Assembly: GCA_016794125.1 (NCBI GenBank) | Contig: JAEUKT010000003.1 | Location: 248,001 to 312,000, forward strand | From: Alphaproteobacteria bacterium | GTDB taxonomy: Bacteria; Pseudomonadota; Alphaproteobacteria; Micavibrionales; UBA2020 | Direction: 5' to 3' | DNA: 64,000 bases | In this document: piece by piece, positions 43,365 through 53,474 of the stretch | How the letters are laid out: every line of letters starts with the position of its first letter | Numbering within the stretch: position 1 is the first letter of the stretch | Made by a program: the position numbers and the translations under genes | The notes under the pieces: model-generated | Database searches by the model: none | Told to the model about the DNA's origin: nothing | Seen by the model: only the letters and a program-made list of their open reading frames with translations

Positions 43365-44831
43365 TTAGACCGAATAATACATCGCGTATTCGATCGGATG
43401 CGGCATGGTCTCGTATGCCTTGTTTTCCGCGTAGCGCAGTTCCAGATAGCTTTCGATGAAGTCCTTGGTGAACACGCCGCCCTTCAGCAGGAAGTCGTGG
43501 TCATCGCGGAGCGCGTCGAGCGCCTCGCGGAGCGAGCCGCAAACGGTCGGGATTTCCGCCAGTTCATCCGCGGGCAGGTCATACAGGTTCTTGTCCATCG
43601 CGTCGCCGGGGTGGATTTTCTTCTGGATACCGTCAAGGCCCGCCATCAGCATCGCCGCGAAGGCAAGATAGCTGTTGGCAGCGGGATCGGGGAAGCGCAC
43701 TTCGACGCGCTTGCCCTTCGGCGATGCCGAGAACGGGATGCGGCACGAAGCGGAACGGTTGCGCGCGGAGTATGCGAGCAGCACGGGCGCTTCATAACCC
43801 GGCACCAGTCGCTTGTAGCTGTTGGTGGTGGGGTTGGTGATCGCGTTCAGTGCCTTCGCATGCTTGATGATACCGCCGATGTAGTACAGGCAGCTTTCCG
43901 ACAGGTCCGCATAGCTGGAGCCTGCGAAGAGCGGCTTGCCCGCTTTCCACAGCGACTGGTGCACGTGCATGCCCGAGCCGTTGTCGCCGAAAACGGGCTT
44001 CGGCAGGAAGGTCGCTGTCTTGCCGTACGAATGCGCCACGTTGTGGACGACATATTTGTAAAGCTGCAGGTTGTCGGCCGAATTCACGAGGGTGGAGAAC
44101 TTGATGCCAAGCTCGACCTGAGCGGGCGCCACTTCATGGTGATGCTTTTCGACAGGCACGCCCATGTTCGCGAGGACGGAGACCATCTCCGCGCGCATGT
44201 CGTTCGAACTGTCGATCGGCTGCACGGGGAAATAGCCGCCCTTGATGCCCGGGCGGTGCGCCATGTTGCCGCCTTCATAGGCGCGGTTGGAGTTGTAGGG
44301 GCCTTCCATGCTGTCGATTTCATACGACACGCGGTTCATCGACACATCGATGCGCACATCGTCGAAGATGAAGAATTCAGCCTCGGGGCCGAAGAAACCG
44401 GTGTCGGCGATGCCGGTCGATTTCAGGTACTGCTCTGCCGCTTTCGCGATGGAGCGCGGGTCGCGGCTGTAAGGCTGGCCGGTCGAGGGTTCATAAACGT
44501 CGCAGAACACATCGAGCGTGGGCGCAGCCGCAAACGGGTCCAGCACGGCGGTCGTAAGATCCGGGCGCAGGATCATGTCGGATTCGTTGATCGCTTTCCA
44601 GCCGGCGATCGACGAGCCGTCGAACATGATGCCGTCTTCCAGCAGGTCTTCGTTGACCGTGGAGATGTGCTGCGCTGTGTGCTGCAGCTTGCCGCGCAGG
44701 TCGGTGAAGCGGAAGGCGACGTATTCGATGCCGTGTTCCTTTATGAGTTTGAAGAACGGCGCAAAGTTATGCGAGGACTTCGCTTTCGCGGGCGCCTTCG
44801 CCACTTTCAGTTTTGCAGTTGATTTAGCCAT
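43365..44831 (-). CDS. glnA: Glutamine synthetase, type I
   Basis: Makes glutamine from glutamate, ammonia and ATP as a cytosolic dodecamer. The 488 residues include about 18 extra Lys/Ala residues at the N terminus before the normal start of the fold. Metal and substrate motifs are [22 protein letters not shown], the [12 protein letters not shown] histidine loop and RSASCRIPF. The adenylylation Tyr is in [11 protein letters not shown] near residue 418, so activity should be GlnE-controlled. It follows glnB by 43 bases under the same sigma-54 promoter. Confidence 0.97.
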   Translation of the reverse strand: MAKSTAKLKVAKAPAKAKSSHNFAPFFKLIKEHGIEYVAFRFTDLRGKLQHTAQHISTVNEDLLEDGIMFDGSSIAGWKAINESDMILRPDLTTAVLDPFAAAPTLDVFCDVYEPSTGQPYSRDPRSIAKAAEQYLKSTGIADTGFFGPEAEFFIFDDVRIDVSMNRVSYEIDSMEGPYNSNRAYEGGNMAHRPGIKGGYFPVQPIDSSNDMRAEMVSVLANMGVPVEKHHHEVAPAQVELGIKFSTLVNSADNLQLYKYVVHNVAHSYGKTATFLPKPVFGDNGSGMHVHQSLWKAGKPLFAGSSYADLSESCLYYIGGIIKHAKALNAITNPTTNSYKRLVPGYEAPVLLAYSARNRSASCRIPFSASPKGKRVEVRFPDPAANSYLAFAAMLMAGLDGIQKKIHPGDAMDKNLYDLPADELAEIPTVCGSLREALDALRDDHDFLLKGGVFTKDFIESYLELRYAENKAYETMPHPIEYAMYYSV

Positions 44832-44874
44832 TTGGTCTCTCCTGTTTGACGTTCGTTAAATCGTAGTAATTCTG

Positions 44875-45264
<390 letters not shown>

Positions 45265-45400
45265 TTAAGCGCATATAAGATACTGAATTTAATAGTTATT
45301 TTAGTTCCGGGAATACATTTTCATGCCTTGTTTCCGGGCATTTGCCTATAATTTAGGCAGTTGTTTTGCTATACTGCACGATAGGGAAAACTTGACGCGC

Positions 45401-45406
45401 TATAAT
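45401..45406 (+). promoter_or_regulatory. -10 element of tRNA-His
   Basis: A consensus TATAAT lies 27 bases before the tRNA. The -35 is poor (about 45378-45383), so confidence is limited. Confidence 0.35.
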
Positions 45407-45432
45407 AAGGTCAGGTAAACCATTCCCCTGAT

Positions 45433-45508
45433 GGCGGTCGTAGTTCAGTGGTAGAACACTCGGTTGTGGTCCGAGATGTCGCGGGTTCAATCCCCGTCGA
45501 TCGCCCCA
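45433..45508 (+). tRNA. tRNA-His (anticodon GTG)
   Basis: 76-nt cloverleaf with encoded CCA and the extra 5' G of histidine tRNAs paired to C73: acceptor GGCGGTCG/CGATCGCC. The D-arm is AGTTCAGTGGTAGAA, the anticodon loop TTGTGGT, and the T-arm GGGTTCAATCCCC. Confidence 0.96.
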
Positions 45509-45561
45509 CTCTTTCCCTCCCACTCTTTCCCTTATGTGCGCAACCTGCAATACTGCGCCTT

Positions 45562-47028
45562 ATGTTTGAAATACTCACCCCCGCTGAAATGAAAAAGGCC
45601 GATGCCGCGACAATCGCGGCGGGCACGACCGGCATTCAACTGATGACGCAGGCAGGCCATGCCGTCGCAGCTGCGATCAAGGAGCGGGTCGAGCCCTGCC
45701 CCGTGCTGGTGCTGTGCGGCCCCGGCAACAACGGCGGCGACGGCTTTATCGTGGCCGCTAAACTGAAAGCCGACGGCTGGAACGTGCGCGTTGCCTGCCC
45801 CCTTAAGAAAACCGCTTTGAAAGGCGATGCGGCGCTTGCGGCGAAAGAATGGGACGGCGATGTCGAAAGCCTGAATTCCAACCTTGGCCTGAAAGATGCC
45901 GCACTGATCGTCGATGCCGTCTATGGCGCAAGCTTCGCCGGCGCGCTCGATCCCGAACTTGTCACCCTCTTCGACAAGATACGCACCAAGAAACTGCTGG
46001 TCGCCGCAATCGATGTACCCTCCGGCATGGATGCCGCCAGCGGCAGCATCGCCCCCGGCACGCTGAAGGCGAATTTCACCGTCACCTTCTGCCGAAAAAA
46101 AATCGCGCATGTGCTGATGCCGTCAAAGGCATATTGCGGAAAACTGGTCGTGTCGCTGATTGGAATCACCGACCAGACGGTCGCCGACCTGAAATCGAAT
46201 CTTTTTGAAAACGATTCTGCCCTCTGGCTGAAAAATTTCCCGCTGCCTTCGGCTGAATCCCATAAATATTCGCGCGGCCATGCGGTTATTTTTGGCGGCG
46301 CGCAACGCACGGGCGCGGCATGCCTTGCCGCCTATGCGGCACAGCGCGCGGGGGCCGGATTGGTGTCGATCACCAGCCAGCCGAAGACCGTTGCGACCTA
46401 TGCCCACTACCGCGCCAGCGTGATGGTAGATGAATGGGCAACGCTTGATGATCTGAAAACTATTTTGCGCGACGAACGCCGCAACGCCATCTGTATCGGC
46501 CCCGGCGCCGGCATCACAGATGACATGAAGGAAACGATGCAGGCTGTTTTATCTTTTGATAAATCTGCCGTCATTGATGCCGACGCATTCAGCATATTTA
46601 AAGAAACACCTAAAGACCTATTCGTAAAGCTTTCACCTTCCAAGCATATCCTGACGCCGCATGAGGGCGAGTTCGCGCGTGTGTTCGCCGGTATTGAAGG
46701 TAATAAGTTAGAATGCACCCGCAAGGCCGCGAAATTGGCTAATGCAATCGTGGTGCTGAAAGGCGCCGATACTGTCATCGCCGCACCCGACGGGACGGCC
46801 ATCATCAACAGCAACGCCCCCGCGACTCTGGCAACTGCAGGCTCGGGGGATGTGCTGGCAGGACTCATGACGGGACTCATGGCGCAGGGCATGCCCCCCT
46901 TCATGGCGGCGGCGGCCGGTGTCTGGTTGCAGGGGGAAACCGCCCAAATTTTTGGCCTCGGACTGACGGCTGAGGACATAATTCATCATTTACCGCAATC
47001 ACTTAACCGCCTGTTCGGCACGCGGTAA
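45562..47028 (+). CDS. nnr: Bifunctional NAD(P)HX epimerase / ADP-dependent dehydratase
   Basis: Repairs hydrated NADH and NADPH in the cytoplasm. 488 residues: an N-terminal YjeF epimerase (GPGNNGGDGFIVA near residue 52, DAVYGASFAG) and a C-terminal ribokinase-like dehydratase (HAVIFGGAQRTGAAC, LTPHEGEFARV, ATAGSGDVLAGLMTG). The start at 45562 (MFEILTPAEMKK) is the family start; the frame is open back through tRNA-His but that part is not a protein. No terminator is evident after it. Confidence 0.94.
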   Translation: MFEILTPAEMKKADAATIAAGTTGIQLMTQAGHAVAAAIKERVEPCPVLVLCGPGNNGGDGFIVAAKLKADGWNVRVACPLKKTALKGDAALAAKEWDGDVESLNSNLGLKDAALIVDAVYGASFAGALDPELVTLFDKIRTKKLLVAAIDVPSGMDAASGSIAPGTLKANFTVTFCRKKIAHVLMPSKAYCGKLVVSLIGITDQTVADLKSNLFENDSALWLKNFPLPSAESHKYSRGHAVIFGGAQRTGAACLAAYAAQRAGAGLVSITSQPKTVATYAHYRASVMVDEWATLDDLKTILRDERRNAICIGPGAGITDDMKETMQAVLSFDKSAVIDADAFSIFKETPKDLFVKLSPSKHILTPHEGEFARVFAGIEGNKLECTRKAAKLANAIVVLKGADTVIAAPDGTAIINSNAPATLATAGSGDVLAGLMTGLMAQGMPPFMAAAAGVWLQGETAQIFGLGLTAEDIIHHLPQSLNRLFGTR

Positions 47029-47133
47029 ATTATTAGTTAAAATTTTAAGTAATTCCCAAATACCTGAATTTTTGATAGAATTTAAGGATAGGTTTCTTAA
47101 GGCTTCTGTGTGCGCGTTTCTGTGGGGAGGGGC

Positions 47134-50070
47134 ATGACTAATCCCTGTCAAAAAAAATCTGGTATTTTCTCCAGAGCGGTTCAGTTCCTGATGGCGGTCG
47201 TGGTCGCAGGGTGTCTCTTGTCACCCCGCGATGCACAGGCGCAGTATTCAGGTGCTTCGGTCGATATGAACGTGCTGATCCTGGCGCTTCAGGATGATGC
47301 GGGAGCCCTTGCCACGGTTAACGCAGCACTCGGTAACCCTGCCGCACCATATGATGTGTATGCTTATCTGGATGGCGTGCGCGCCGCACTGGGCGATCCG
47401 CCCCGCATCAACGCCCTGCCCCCGCCCGCGATCAACCCGCCCACAAACTCGGTCGCCCAGCTGACTGGCGCGGCTGCGGGTACGATTGCGAACCTGAATA
47501 CAGTGCAGAACGCGCTTGGCGGCCCGTTCTTTTATAACTATTTCTCGTACCTCGATCCGTATCTTGGCATCGTCTATCCGCTTGCGCCGATCAACACCTA
47601 TGACGACCTGATCAACTGGACGATCGCAGGATCGGGCAACGTCGCGCTGCAAACGCTGGCGCAGGCGATGGCCGGTCAGGCGGGCGCGGTCAATACGCTC
47701 TCGATTGTTCTTTATAACAGCCCGACGCAGGGCACCTGGGCGCTGTTCAGGACGCTGCTTTGCTCGCAGTTCGGCTCCTGCGCGGCGGCACAATCGCTCA
47801 TCGCGCTGGCGGCAAGCGGCGACGCTGCAGCCCAGGCGCAGCTGAACACTTATCTGGGTTCGGTTATTCTTTCAAACAACACCTCCGGCATGTTCGATGC
47901 CGAAGGTATCAGCTGGATCATCTCGCTCGGTGCGGGCGCAGTCAGCGGCTCTAACTGTCTGCTCGACACCGATGCGGACGGCGTTCCGGATTGTACCGAC
48001 CCCGACATCGACGGCGACGGCACTCCGAACCAGCTTGACCTCGATATCGACGGCGACGGCGTTGCCGACAACCCCGATACTGACGGCGACGGCATTCCCG
48101 ACTCCGGCGACCCCACCCCCACCGGTGGCCCGCCTGTTGGCGGCGGCGGCGGCGGTGGCGGCGGTACGGGCGCTGGCGGCACCGGCGGCACGGGTACGGC
48201 TGGCGGCGGCGGCACGCCTCCGACGAACGACTGCGACAGCGGCGCGAGCGCGCCCCTGACAGGCAGCTTCGGTACCGATCCTTGCGAGCTGGCTGAAGAT
48301 ACGCTGGCAATGGTCGATGACACCTATTGGGATGTCGCCGGCGAGCAGTTCGTCGATCACCTGAACGAATTGTGGACCGAGCAGATGCTCCCCTCGCTCA
48401 AAAACATGACCGCCCAGTGGCATGCCAGCGTGGTCGACCAGACCCGCCAGTTCGGCTCCACCGTGGACAGCCATAACCTGACCAAGCAGATCAAGCAGAC
48501 TCAGGTCCGCGAGGTCGAGGCCAAGAAACGCGTGACGCCGAACGAGCGCGCCTGCGTTTCCGCCACCCCGGCATCGCCGATGGCCGTGACGCAAAGCACG
48601 TCGAACGCGCTGACCGCCGGTTTCCGCGAGGACACCGTGGCACGCTCCGGCGGCGCTCCCGGCACCCCAGCGGAACAGGGTAACCAGGCCGAGAAAAAAA
48701 GCAGGCTCGATACCTATTGCACGCAGTTCAACGACCCCGAAGCGAATGCGGGCGTGAACCCCTGCCCGAACCCGACGACGGCCGGCCCCTGGCCGAACGG
48801 CGACATCGACATCGAGGGTTTCCTGTTCAAGGACACGGTTGACCTGAGCAAGCCCGAACAATATGCCGCCGCACACGAGATCATGACCAACCTGATCGAG
48901 CCGAACACGCCCGACAAATTGACGCCGGATGTGATCGACACGCAAAGCGGTCAGGAATACATCCTGCGCCGCGAGCAGATCGAGGCATGGCGCGGGATTG
49001 CGTACAACATCGTCAGCTCGATGATCGCGCGCCGCACCAGTATTCCGCTGCCGCAGTCGGCAGGTGGCGCAACGCCGCCGCCGGTTCCGCCGCCCCCGCC
49101 ACCCCCGCCGGCGCCCGGCCCGATGGGCGCAAGCCGTGGTACATTCGCCGACTTCCTGGCAACGCTTGGCGCACGCGAAGCTTCCGGCAGGATCGGCGTT
49201 TGCAACAGCATCGGCTATTGTGGTCTTTACCAGATGGGCCGCGTGGCGCTGATCGAAGCGGGTTGTATTTCTTCCGGTTCCGGCTCGCAAAGCCGCGCAC
49301 CCAACAACTACACCCAGCCGAACTACAACTGGGTTAGCGGTGCGCAATGCCCTTGCGGTTCTTCGATGCGTAACTTCCTGGCGAACCAAGCCTGCCAGAC
49401 ATCGGCCGTTACGGAGTATCACAGAAAAACCTGGAGTTATATCAACGGTTCCTGCCGTGCGATGGCTTGCACGACCCAACGCGGCATATTGATTACGCCG
49501 TCGGGTCTGTTGGCTGCCGCCCACCTTCTGGGCGCGGGCGGTGTGCATTGCTTCCTTGGCTGCGGTGCCTGCCCGGGTTCCGTCCGCCATTGCGGCGGCA
49601 TCCCGTGCGACGGTTCCGGTACGCTGATCACCGAATATATGCAGAAGATGGGGGGCTATGACCTTCCCTTCGGCGGTGCGCAATGCGGCTCCGGCCTGCC
49701 CGGTTCTTCGGCTGCGACCGGCTCTCCGCCTCCGCCGCCCAAACCTGTCGGCCAGACGATCCGCGAGATCCGCGAGCGCGCGGGTGTCGATCCGGCGAAC
49801 ATCTCCGACAATCCCAGCTATAACGAGATTATGCTGGCGATGACCAAGGAACGCTTCCTCGACCCCGACTACTACACACGCATGCAGAACGAAATCGGTG
49901 CGTTGCAGCAGGAACGCGCGTCGGTGAAGGCTTACGTCACCATGCAGTTGCAGGATATCTACACCATGCAAGAGCATATCAACGTGCTGATGGCGGCCCG
50001 TGCCAGCATGAAGCTGAACGAAGGCGGCCAGGGTTCGCAGGATCGCAGCGAATTGATGCCTGTGAGATAA
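47134..50070 (+). CDS. Secreted modular protein: TSP3 repeats, Gly-rich linker, Cys-rich lysozyme-like domain
   Basis: 978 residues from the ATG at 47134 (GGGGAGG upstream). A signal peptide ends near AQAQ (about residue 37). An N-terminal domain (40-275) of unknown type is followed by thrombospondin type-3-like calcium repeats (about 278-330: DTDADGVPDCTDPDIDGDG and similar), a Gly-rich linker (335-365), a helical middle (390-640), a polyproline linker (about 648-660) and a lysozyme-like domain (about 665-850). The last has the catalytic-Glu segment GAREASGRIG, GLYQMGRVALIEAG, ITPSGLLAAAHLLGAGGV and EYMQKMGGYD, as in bacterial lysozyme-like wall hydrolases. It carries many cysteines in close pairs (CPC, CGAC). 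A coiled C-terminal end follows. A cell-wall-cutting envelope or secretion-linked role is inferred. Confidence 0.75.
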   Translation: MTNPCQKKSGIFSRAVQFLMAVVVAGCLLSPRDAQAQYSGASVDMNVLILALQDDAGALATVNAALGNPAAPYDVYAYLDGVRAALGDPPRINALPPPAINPPTNSVAQLTGAAAGTIANLNTVQNALGGPFFYNYFSYLDPYLGIVYPLAPINTYDDLINWTIAGSGNVALQTLAQAMAGQAGAVNTLSIVLYNSPTQGTWALFRTLLCSQFGSCAAAQSLIALAASGDAAAQAQLNTYLGSVILSNNTSGMFDAEGISWIISLGAGAVSGSNCLLDTDADGVPDCTDPDIDGDGTPNQLDLDIDGDGVADNPDTDGDGIPDSGDPTPTGGPPVGGGGGGGGGTGAGGTGGTGTAGGGGTPPTNDCDSGASAPLTGSFGTDPCELAEDTLAMVDDTYWDVAGEQFVDHLNELWTEQMLPSLKNMTAQWHASVVDQTRQFGSTVDSHNLTKQIKQTQVREVEAKKRVTPNERACVSATPASPMAVTQSTSNALTAGFREDTVARSGGAPGTPAEQGNQAEKKSRLDTYCTQFNDPEANAGVNPCPNPTTAGPWPNGDIDIEGFLFKDTVDLSKPEQYAAAHEIMTNLIEPNTPDKLTPDVIDTQSGQEYILRREQIEAWRGIAYNIVSSMIARRTSIPLPQSAGGATPPPVPPPPPPPPAPGPMGASRGTFADFLATLGAREASGRIGVCNSIGYCGLYQMGRVALIEAGCISSGSGSQSRAPNNYTQPNYNWVSGAQCPCGSSMRNFLANQACQTSAVTEYHRKTWSYINGSCRAMACTTQRGILITPSGLLAAAHLLGAGGVHCFLGCGACPGSVRHCGGIPCDGSGTLITEYMQKMGGYDLPFGGAQCGSGLPGSSAATGSPPPPPKPVGQTIREIRERAGVDPANISDNPSYNEIMLAMTKERFLDPDYYTRMQNEIGALQQERASVKAYVTMQLQDIYTMQEHINVLMAARASMKLNEGGQGSQDRSELMPVR

Positions 50071-50098
50071 TAAATCATCTGCTGCGTACAAGGTTTAT

Positions 50099-50135
50099 AA
50101 TGGCATTTCCCTTTCTTTTTCAGGGAAATGCCATT
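50099..50135. repeat. Perfect 14-bp hairpin between two secreted-protein genes
   Basis: AATGGCATTTCCCT and AGGGAAATGCCATT pair fully around TTCTTTTTC, 29 bases after the stop at 50070. No T-run follows on either side, so it may act as a transcript-stability or partial termination stem. Confidence 0.6.
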
Positions 50136-50217
50136 ACCTTGAGCAGGTCAAATTCACTTGTCACCGCCAAAGTTGCGTGTTATTATGGATATAATTAAAT
50201 TTCTCCTCCGGGTAGTC

Positions 50218-50886
50218 ATGCAAGCAAAAGACCTCATGAAATCGTTCCGCAAAGCAGCCGCACGCGCGACAATCGCAGCGATCGTGACGATTGGAGCCAT
50301 CACACCGATGATCCAGTCCTATGCGCAGACACAACAACCGGCACCGCCCGCCGCCGTTGTCACCCGCACCGCACCCGCCGCCGAGACTGATGCCGGCCGC
50401 GTGGCCATCGAAATGGAATTCTCGCGCGTCAAGGATGTCGAGGCGCTGGCAAAACAATATCCGGTTCTGGCCAAACTTCCGGCCGAGCTGAAGGAATACG
50501 ATGCGCAACAAGGCGGCGACAACCCGGCTTTTGTTGAAATCGCGAAATACAACGACAAGGCGACGGGCCGCGAAATGTTGTTCGTGCATGTGACAACCCC
50601 CGTGCTTTGCTCTTACGAAGGATGCCCGTTGTCTGTCTTCATGAAAGACGGCAAGGATTTCCGCAACGTGCTGCAGGTGAATGCGTCAGACCCCATCAGC
50701 GTGGTGACGAATGGCGGCACGACGTCTGTGCTGTTGCCGGGGGCTTATGGCGTAAACCCGTCGCTTGAATTCCGCTACGATGCAAAAGCCGACCAGTTCC
50801 TGCTGAACCGTCCTGCCGCCGCAGAACAACAGCCTGCACCTGAAAAGGCACCTGCACCGGTTCAGGCTCCTGCACCCAAGAAATAA
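50218..50886 (+). CDS. Exported protein of unknown function
   Basis: 222 residues if started at 50218 (MQAKDLMKS); ATGs at 50185 and 50236 are alternatives. A signal peptide runs to about QSYAQ. The mature part is a Pro/Ala-rich start, a compact alpha/beta domain (65-185) with a Cys pair (CSYEGC) likely in a disulfide, and a Pro/Ala/Lys/Gln-rich tail. It was not recognised. It follows the lysozyme-like gene on the same strand, past a hairpin; a joint envelope role is a guess. It converges with nlpD, ten bases apart. Confidence 0.65.
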   Translation: MQAKDLMKSFRKAAARATIAAIVTIGAITPMIQSYAQTQQPAPPAAVVTRTAPAAETDAGRVAIEMEFSRVKDVEALAKQYPVLAKLPAELKEYDAQQGGDNPAFVEIAKYNDKATGREMLFVHVTTPVLCSYEGCPLSVFMKDGKDFRNVLQVNASDPISVVTNGGTTSVLLPGAYGVNPSLEFRYDAKADQFLLNRPAAAEQQPAPEKAPAPVQAPAPKK

Positions 50887-50896
50887 ACTCAGCCGA

Positions 50897-51967
50897 TTAA
50901 CCCAGATATTGCTTGGGGTCGAGCGTGTTTTTGCCGCGTCGCACCTCGAAATGCAACTGCGCGTTCATGACCGTGCCGGTAGATCCCACCGCGCCGATCA
51001 CCTGCCCCTGCGAAACCTTCATGCCGGACTTCACCGCGACGTTGCTTAGATGCGCATAGGTTGTCACCATGCCGTTGGCGTGGCGGATCAGCACAAGATT
51101 GCCGTAGCTGCGCATTTCGCCCACATAAGCGACCGTACCCGATGACGCGGCCTTCACCGGTGTGCCGCGCGGGGCCGCGATATTGATGCCGTCGTTATAA
51201 AGCCCGCCCGTTTTCGGGCCGTAACTTGAAATCACCTGCCCCTTCACGGGCCAGATAAAACCCTGGCGGCTGGAACGGCCCACCATCTCTGCGCCCCGCG
51301 TTGCGGGCTCGGCGGTGGCGGCTGAAACCAGCGACACTTTTGGCACAGTTTCAACACCGGCATCATCCGCGGCAAGCTTGCCGATCAATGAATCAAAAGC
51401 CTTCGTGACCGGCGACGGCCCCGGCGTTTTCAGCATGCGTGCCGCAGTCGATGCGTTGGATGCATTCGACTGTGCGGCGGCGGGCTGCGGCGGTTCTTTT
51501 GCCGGTTGCAGCACGCGCACAGGCGGCGCAGACACAACCGCTGTTTTCGCACCCGACGGTATTTTCAGCACCTGCCCCGATTTCAGCCCGTAAGGGGGCC
51601 TGATGCCGTTTTCTTCGGCCAGTCTATCGACTGTCGTGCCGTACATGCGCGACAGGCTGAACATCGTGTCATTGGGCAAAACTTTGTGCGTGCGCGCGAC
51701 AGGCAGCACCAGACGGCGGCCGGGCCCGACCATCTCGTTCGGCAACATGCCGTTCAGGCTGGCAAGCGCGTCCAGCGGAACCTTGTAACGCCTGGCGATG
51801 GCCGAAAGCGTGTCGCCCTTTTGTACAGTCACTGTGCCATTGGCCGGCGGCGCGCTGGCGCCGTAATTCTGCACAGGCGCGGGCTGCGCGAAAGACGCCG
51901 GCGAATATACCATCCACGCTGTAAGCGCGGTTGTCAGCAGCAACAATTTAAATCGCCGCCCCTTCAT
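50897..51967 (-). CDS. nlpD: LysM/M23 murein hydrolase activator, NlpD-like
   Basis: Envelope protein of 356 residues with signal peptide (to about FAQ), two LysM peptidoglycan-binding motifs (VQKGDTLSAIARRYKVPLDA and HKVLPNDTMFSLSRMYG), a Pro/Ala-rich linker and a C-terminal M23 domain (about 240-355). The zinc-binding His and Asp of active M23 are replaced (NDGINIAAP) and the HxH motif reads QLHFE, so it is probably a non-catalytic amidase activator like NlpD/EnvC. It stands 11 bases after pcm at the end of the surE-pcm unit, the usual neighbourhood. Confidence 0.9.
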   Translation of the reverse strand: MKGRRFKLLLLTTALTAWMVYSPASFAQPAPVQNYGASAPPANGTVTVQKGDTLSAIARRYKVPLDALASLNGMLPNEMVGPGRRLVLPVARTHKVLPNDTMFSLSRMYGTTVDRLAEENGIRPPYGLKSGQVLKIPSGAKTAVVSAPPVRVLQPAKEPPQPAAAQSNASNASTAARMLKTPGPSPVTKAFDSLIGKLAADDAGVETVPKVSLVSAATAEPATRGAEMVGRSSRQGFIWPVKGQVISSYGPKTGGLYNDGINIAAPRGTPVKAASSGTVAYVGEMRSYGNLVLIRHANGMVTTYAHLSNVAVKSGMKVSQGQVIGAVGSTGTVMNAQLHFEVRRGKNTLDPKQYLG

Positions 51968-51978
51968 TCCATTCCCCG

Positions 51979-52689
51979 TTATGCGGGCATCAGCGAAGGC
52001 GTGCTGAAAAAGCTGCCCTCGTCTTCTTCTTCGACAACCACAACATCGTTGCGCGCCACATTCGGCAGCAGCGGCACGAAGCGCACGGGCATCAGGCGTT
52101 CGGTGTCGTACCCGGTTTCCGTGCGCGTGATGCGGTAGATAAACTGGCTGGATTTGTCGCGGCCCATCGGGATGATCAGGATGCCGCCGACAGAAAGCTG
52201 CTCCAGCAGCGCGGGCGGTGCGCCGCCGTCCCCTGCGGCTGCGGTCACGATGATGCGGTCGAACGGCGCCTGTTCGCGCCAGCCGAGCATGCCGTCGGCC
52301 GCCTTGCAGGTGATATTGCGGATGCGCAAATCGTTGAACATCTTTTCCGCGCCAGCCAGCAGAGGTTTATGACGCTCGATGCTATAGACGCGGCGGCAGA
52401 GACGCGACAGGATCGCGGCCTGATAGCCGGACCCCGTGCCGATCTCCAGCACCTTGTGGCGGTCGTTGACGCGCAGTTCCTGCGTCATGGATGCAACCAC
52501 CAGCGGCTGGCTGATCGTCTGCCCGCGCGCGATGGGCAGCGCGATGTCTTCATAGGCCTGATCGTGGAAAGTCGTGTCGATAAACGCCTCGCGCGGCACA
52601 CGCTCGATCGCGCCAAGCACGGCGGTATCTGTAATGCCGCATTTGCGCAACTTCATGACCAGCCGGATCTTGCGCGCGAGGAGGCTCAT
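51979..52689 (-). CDS. pcm: Protein-L-isoaspartate O-methyltransferase
   Basis: Repairs isoaspartyl residues using S-adenosylmethionine. 236 residues. The family motifs are ARGQTISQPLVVASMTQ, the SAM motif VLEIGTGSGYQAAIL, and DRIIVTAAA. The C terminus has an acidic stretch (VVVEEEDEG). The ATG overlaps the surE stop by four bases. Confidence 0.96.
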   Translation of the reverse strand: MSLLARKIRLVMKLRKCGITDTAVLGAIERVPREAFIDTTFHDQAYEDIALPIARGQTISQPLVVASMTQELRVNDRHKVLEIGTGSGYQAAILSRLCRRVYSIERHKPLLAGAEKMFNDLRIRNITCKAADGMLGWREQAPFDRIIVTAAAGDGGAPPALLEQLSVGGILIIPMGRDKSSQFIYRITRTETGYDTERLMPVRFVPLLPNVARNDVVVVEEEDEGSFFSTPSLMPA

Positions 52690-53474
52690 TTGAAAACCTT
52701 TCCTAATTCGACCAGCGTCGGATAATGCGTGAGGTTCAGCGACAGCGGCGTGACGGTCACATGCCCTGCGGCCAGCGCACCCATATCGAGCGTCTGGTCG
52801 TTTTCATCGCGCGCCGGCGGCGGGCCGATCCAGAAATACGGGCGGCCGCGCGGATCGATGCGGTAATCCATATCCTGCTTTTCCATGCTGTAATGGCCTT
52901 GCGCGACCGGACGTATCTCGGGCGTGACACCCGGAATGCGGATCGGGAAGTTCACGTTCATCAGCAGGTTGTGTTCCCAGCTTTTGCCTTCGAACGCCTT
53001 CAGGATGCGCGGCAGATATTCGCGGGCAATCGCCCAGTCGGGCTTGCCGCCTTCTTCGTCAAAATCCTGGCTGAAGGCGATCGCGGGGATCGCCATCAGC
53101 GTCGCCTCGATCGCGGCCGCAATCGTGCCGGAATAGGTCACGTCGTCCGCCGTGTTCTGGCCGTGGTTGATGCCGGACACGACCAGATGCGGGCGCACTT
53201 CCTTCATGATCTTTTGCACTCCGACCAGCACGGTATCGGTCGGCGTTCCATAGACGGAGAAATGGCGCGTGTCGTATTCCTTCATCCGCAGCGGGCTGTG
53301 GATGGTCAGCGAATGTCCCGCCGCCGACTGCTGCGTCTCGGGTGCCACGACCCAGACATTCGGCGTGATCGTCAGCATGATTTCCTCCAGCACCTTGATG
53401 CCTTCGGCATGGATGCTGTCGTCATTGGCGATCATGATACGCGCTTCGGAAAGTTTCTTCGGAAAATCAAGCAT
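52686..53474 (-). CDS. surE: 5'/3'-nucleotidase SurE
   Basis: Metal-dependent nucleoside monophosphatase, 262 residues. The metal site is [11 protein letters not shown] at the N terminus (Ser in place of the usual Gly), with [35 protein letters not shown] and the late GTPTDTV. It overlaps serS by eight bases and pcm by four. Confidence 0.96.
   Translation of the reverse strand: MLDFPKKLSEARIMIANDDSIHAEGIKVLEEIMLTITPNVWVVAPETQQSAAGHSLTIHSPLRMKEYDTRHFSVYGTPTDTVLVGVQKIMKEVRPHLVVSGINHGQNTADDVTYSGTIAAAIEATLMAIPAIAFSQDFDEEGGKPDWAIAREYLPRILKAFEGKSWEHNLLMNVNFPIRIPGVTPEIRPVAQGHYSMEKQDMDYRIDPRGRPYFWIGPPPARDENDQTLDMGALAAGHVTVTPLSLNLTHYPTLVELGKVFK

Noticed and set aside
45448-45561. Upstream in-frame extension of nnr through tRNA-His
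   Set aside because: The region is a clear tRNA; conserved protein sequence begins only at 45562.
47872-50091. 739-codon minus-strand frame over the lysozyme-like gene
   Set aside because: Complement of a gene with signal peptide and domain motifs; Arg/Ala/Gly-rich, no conserved pattern.
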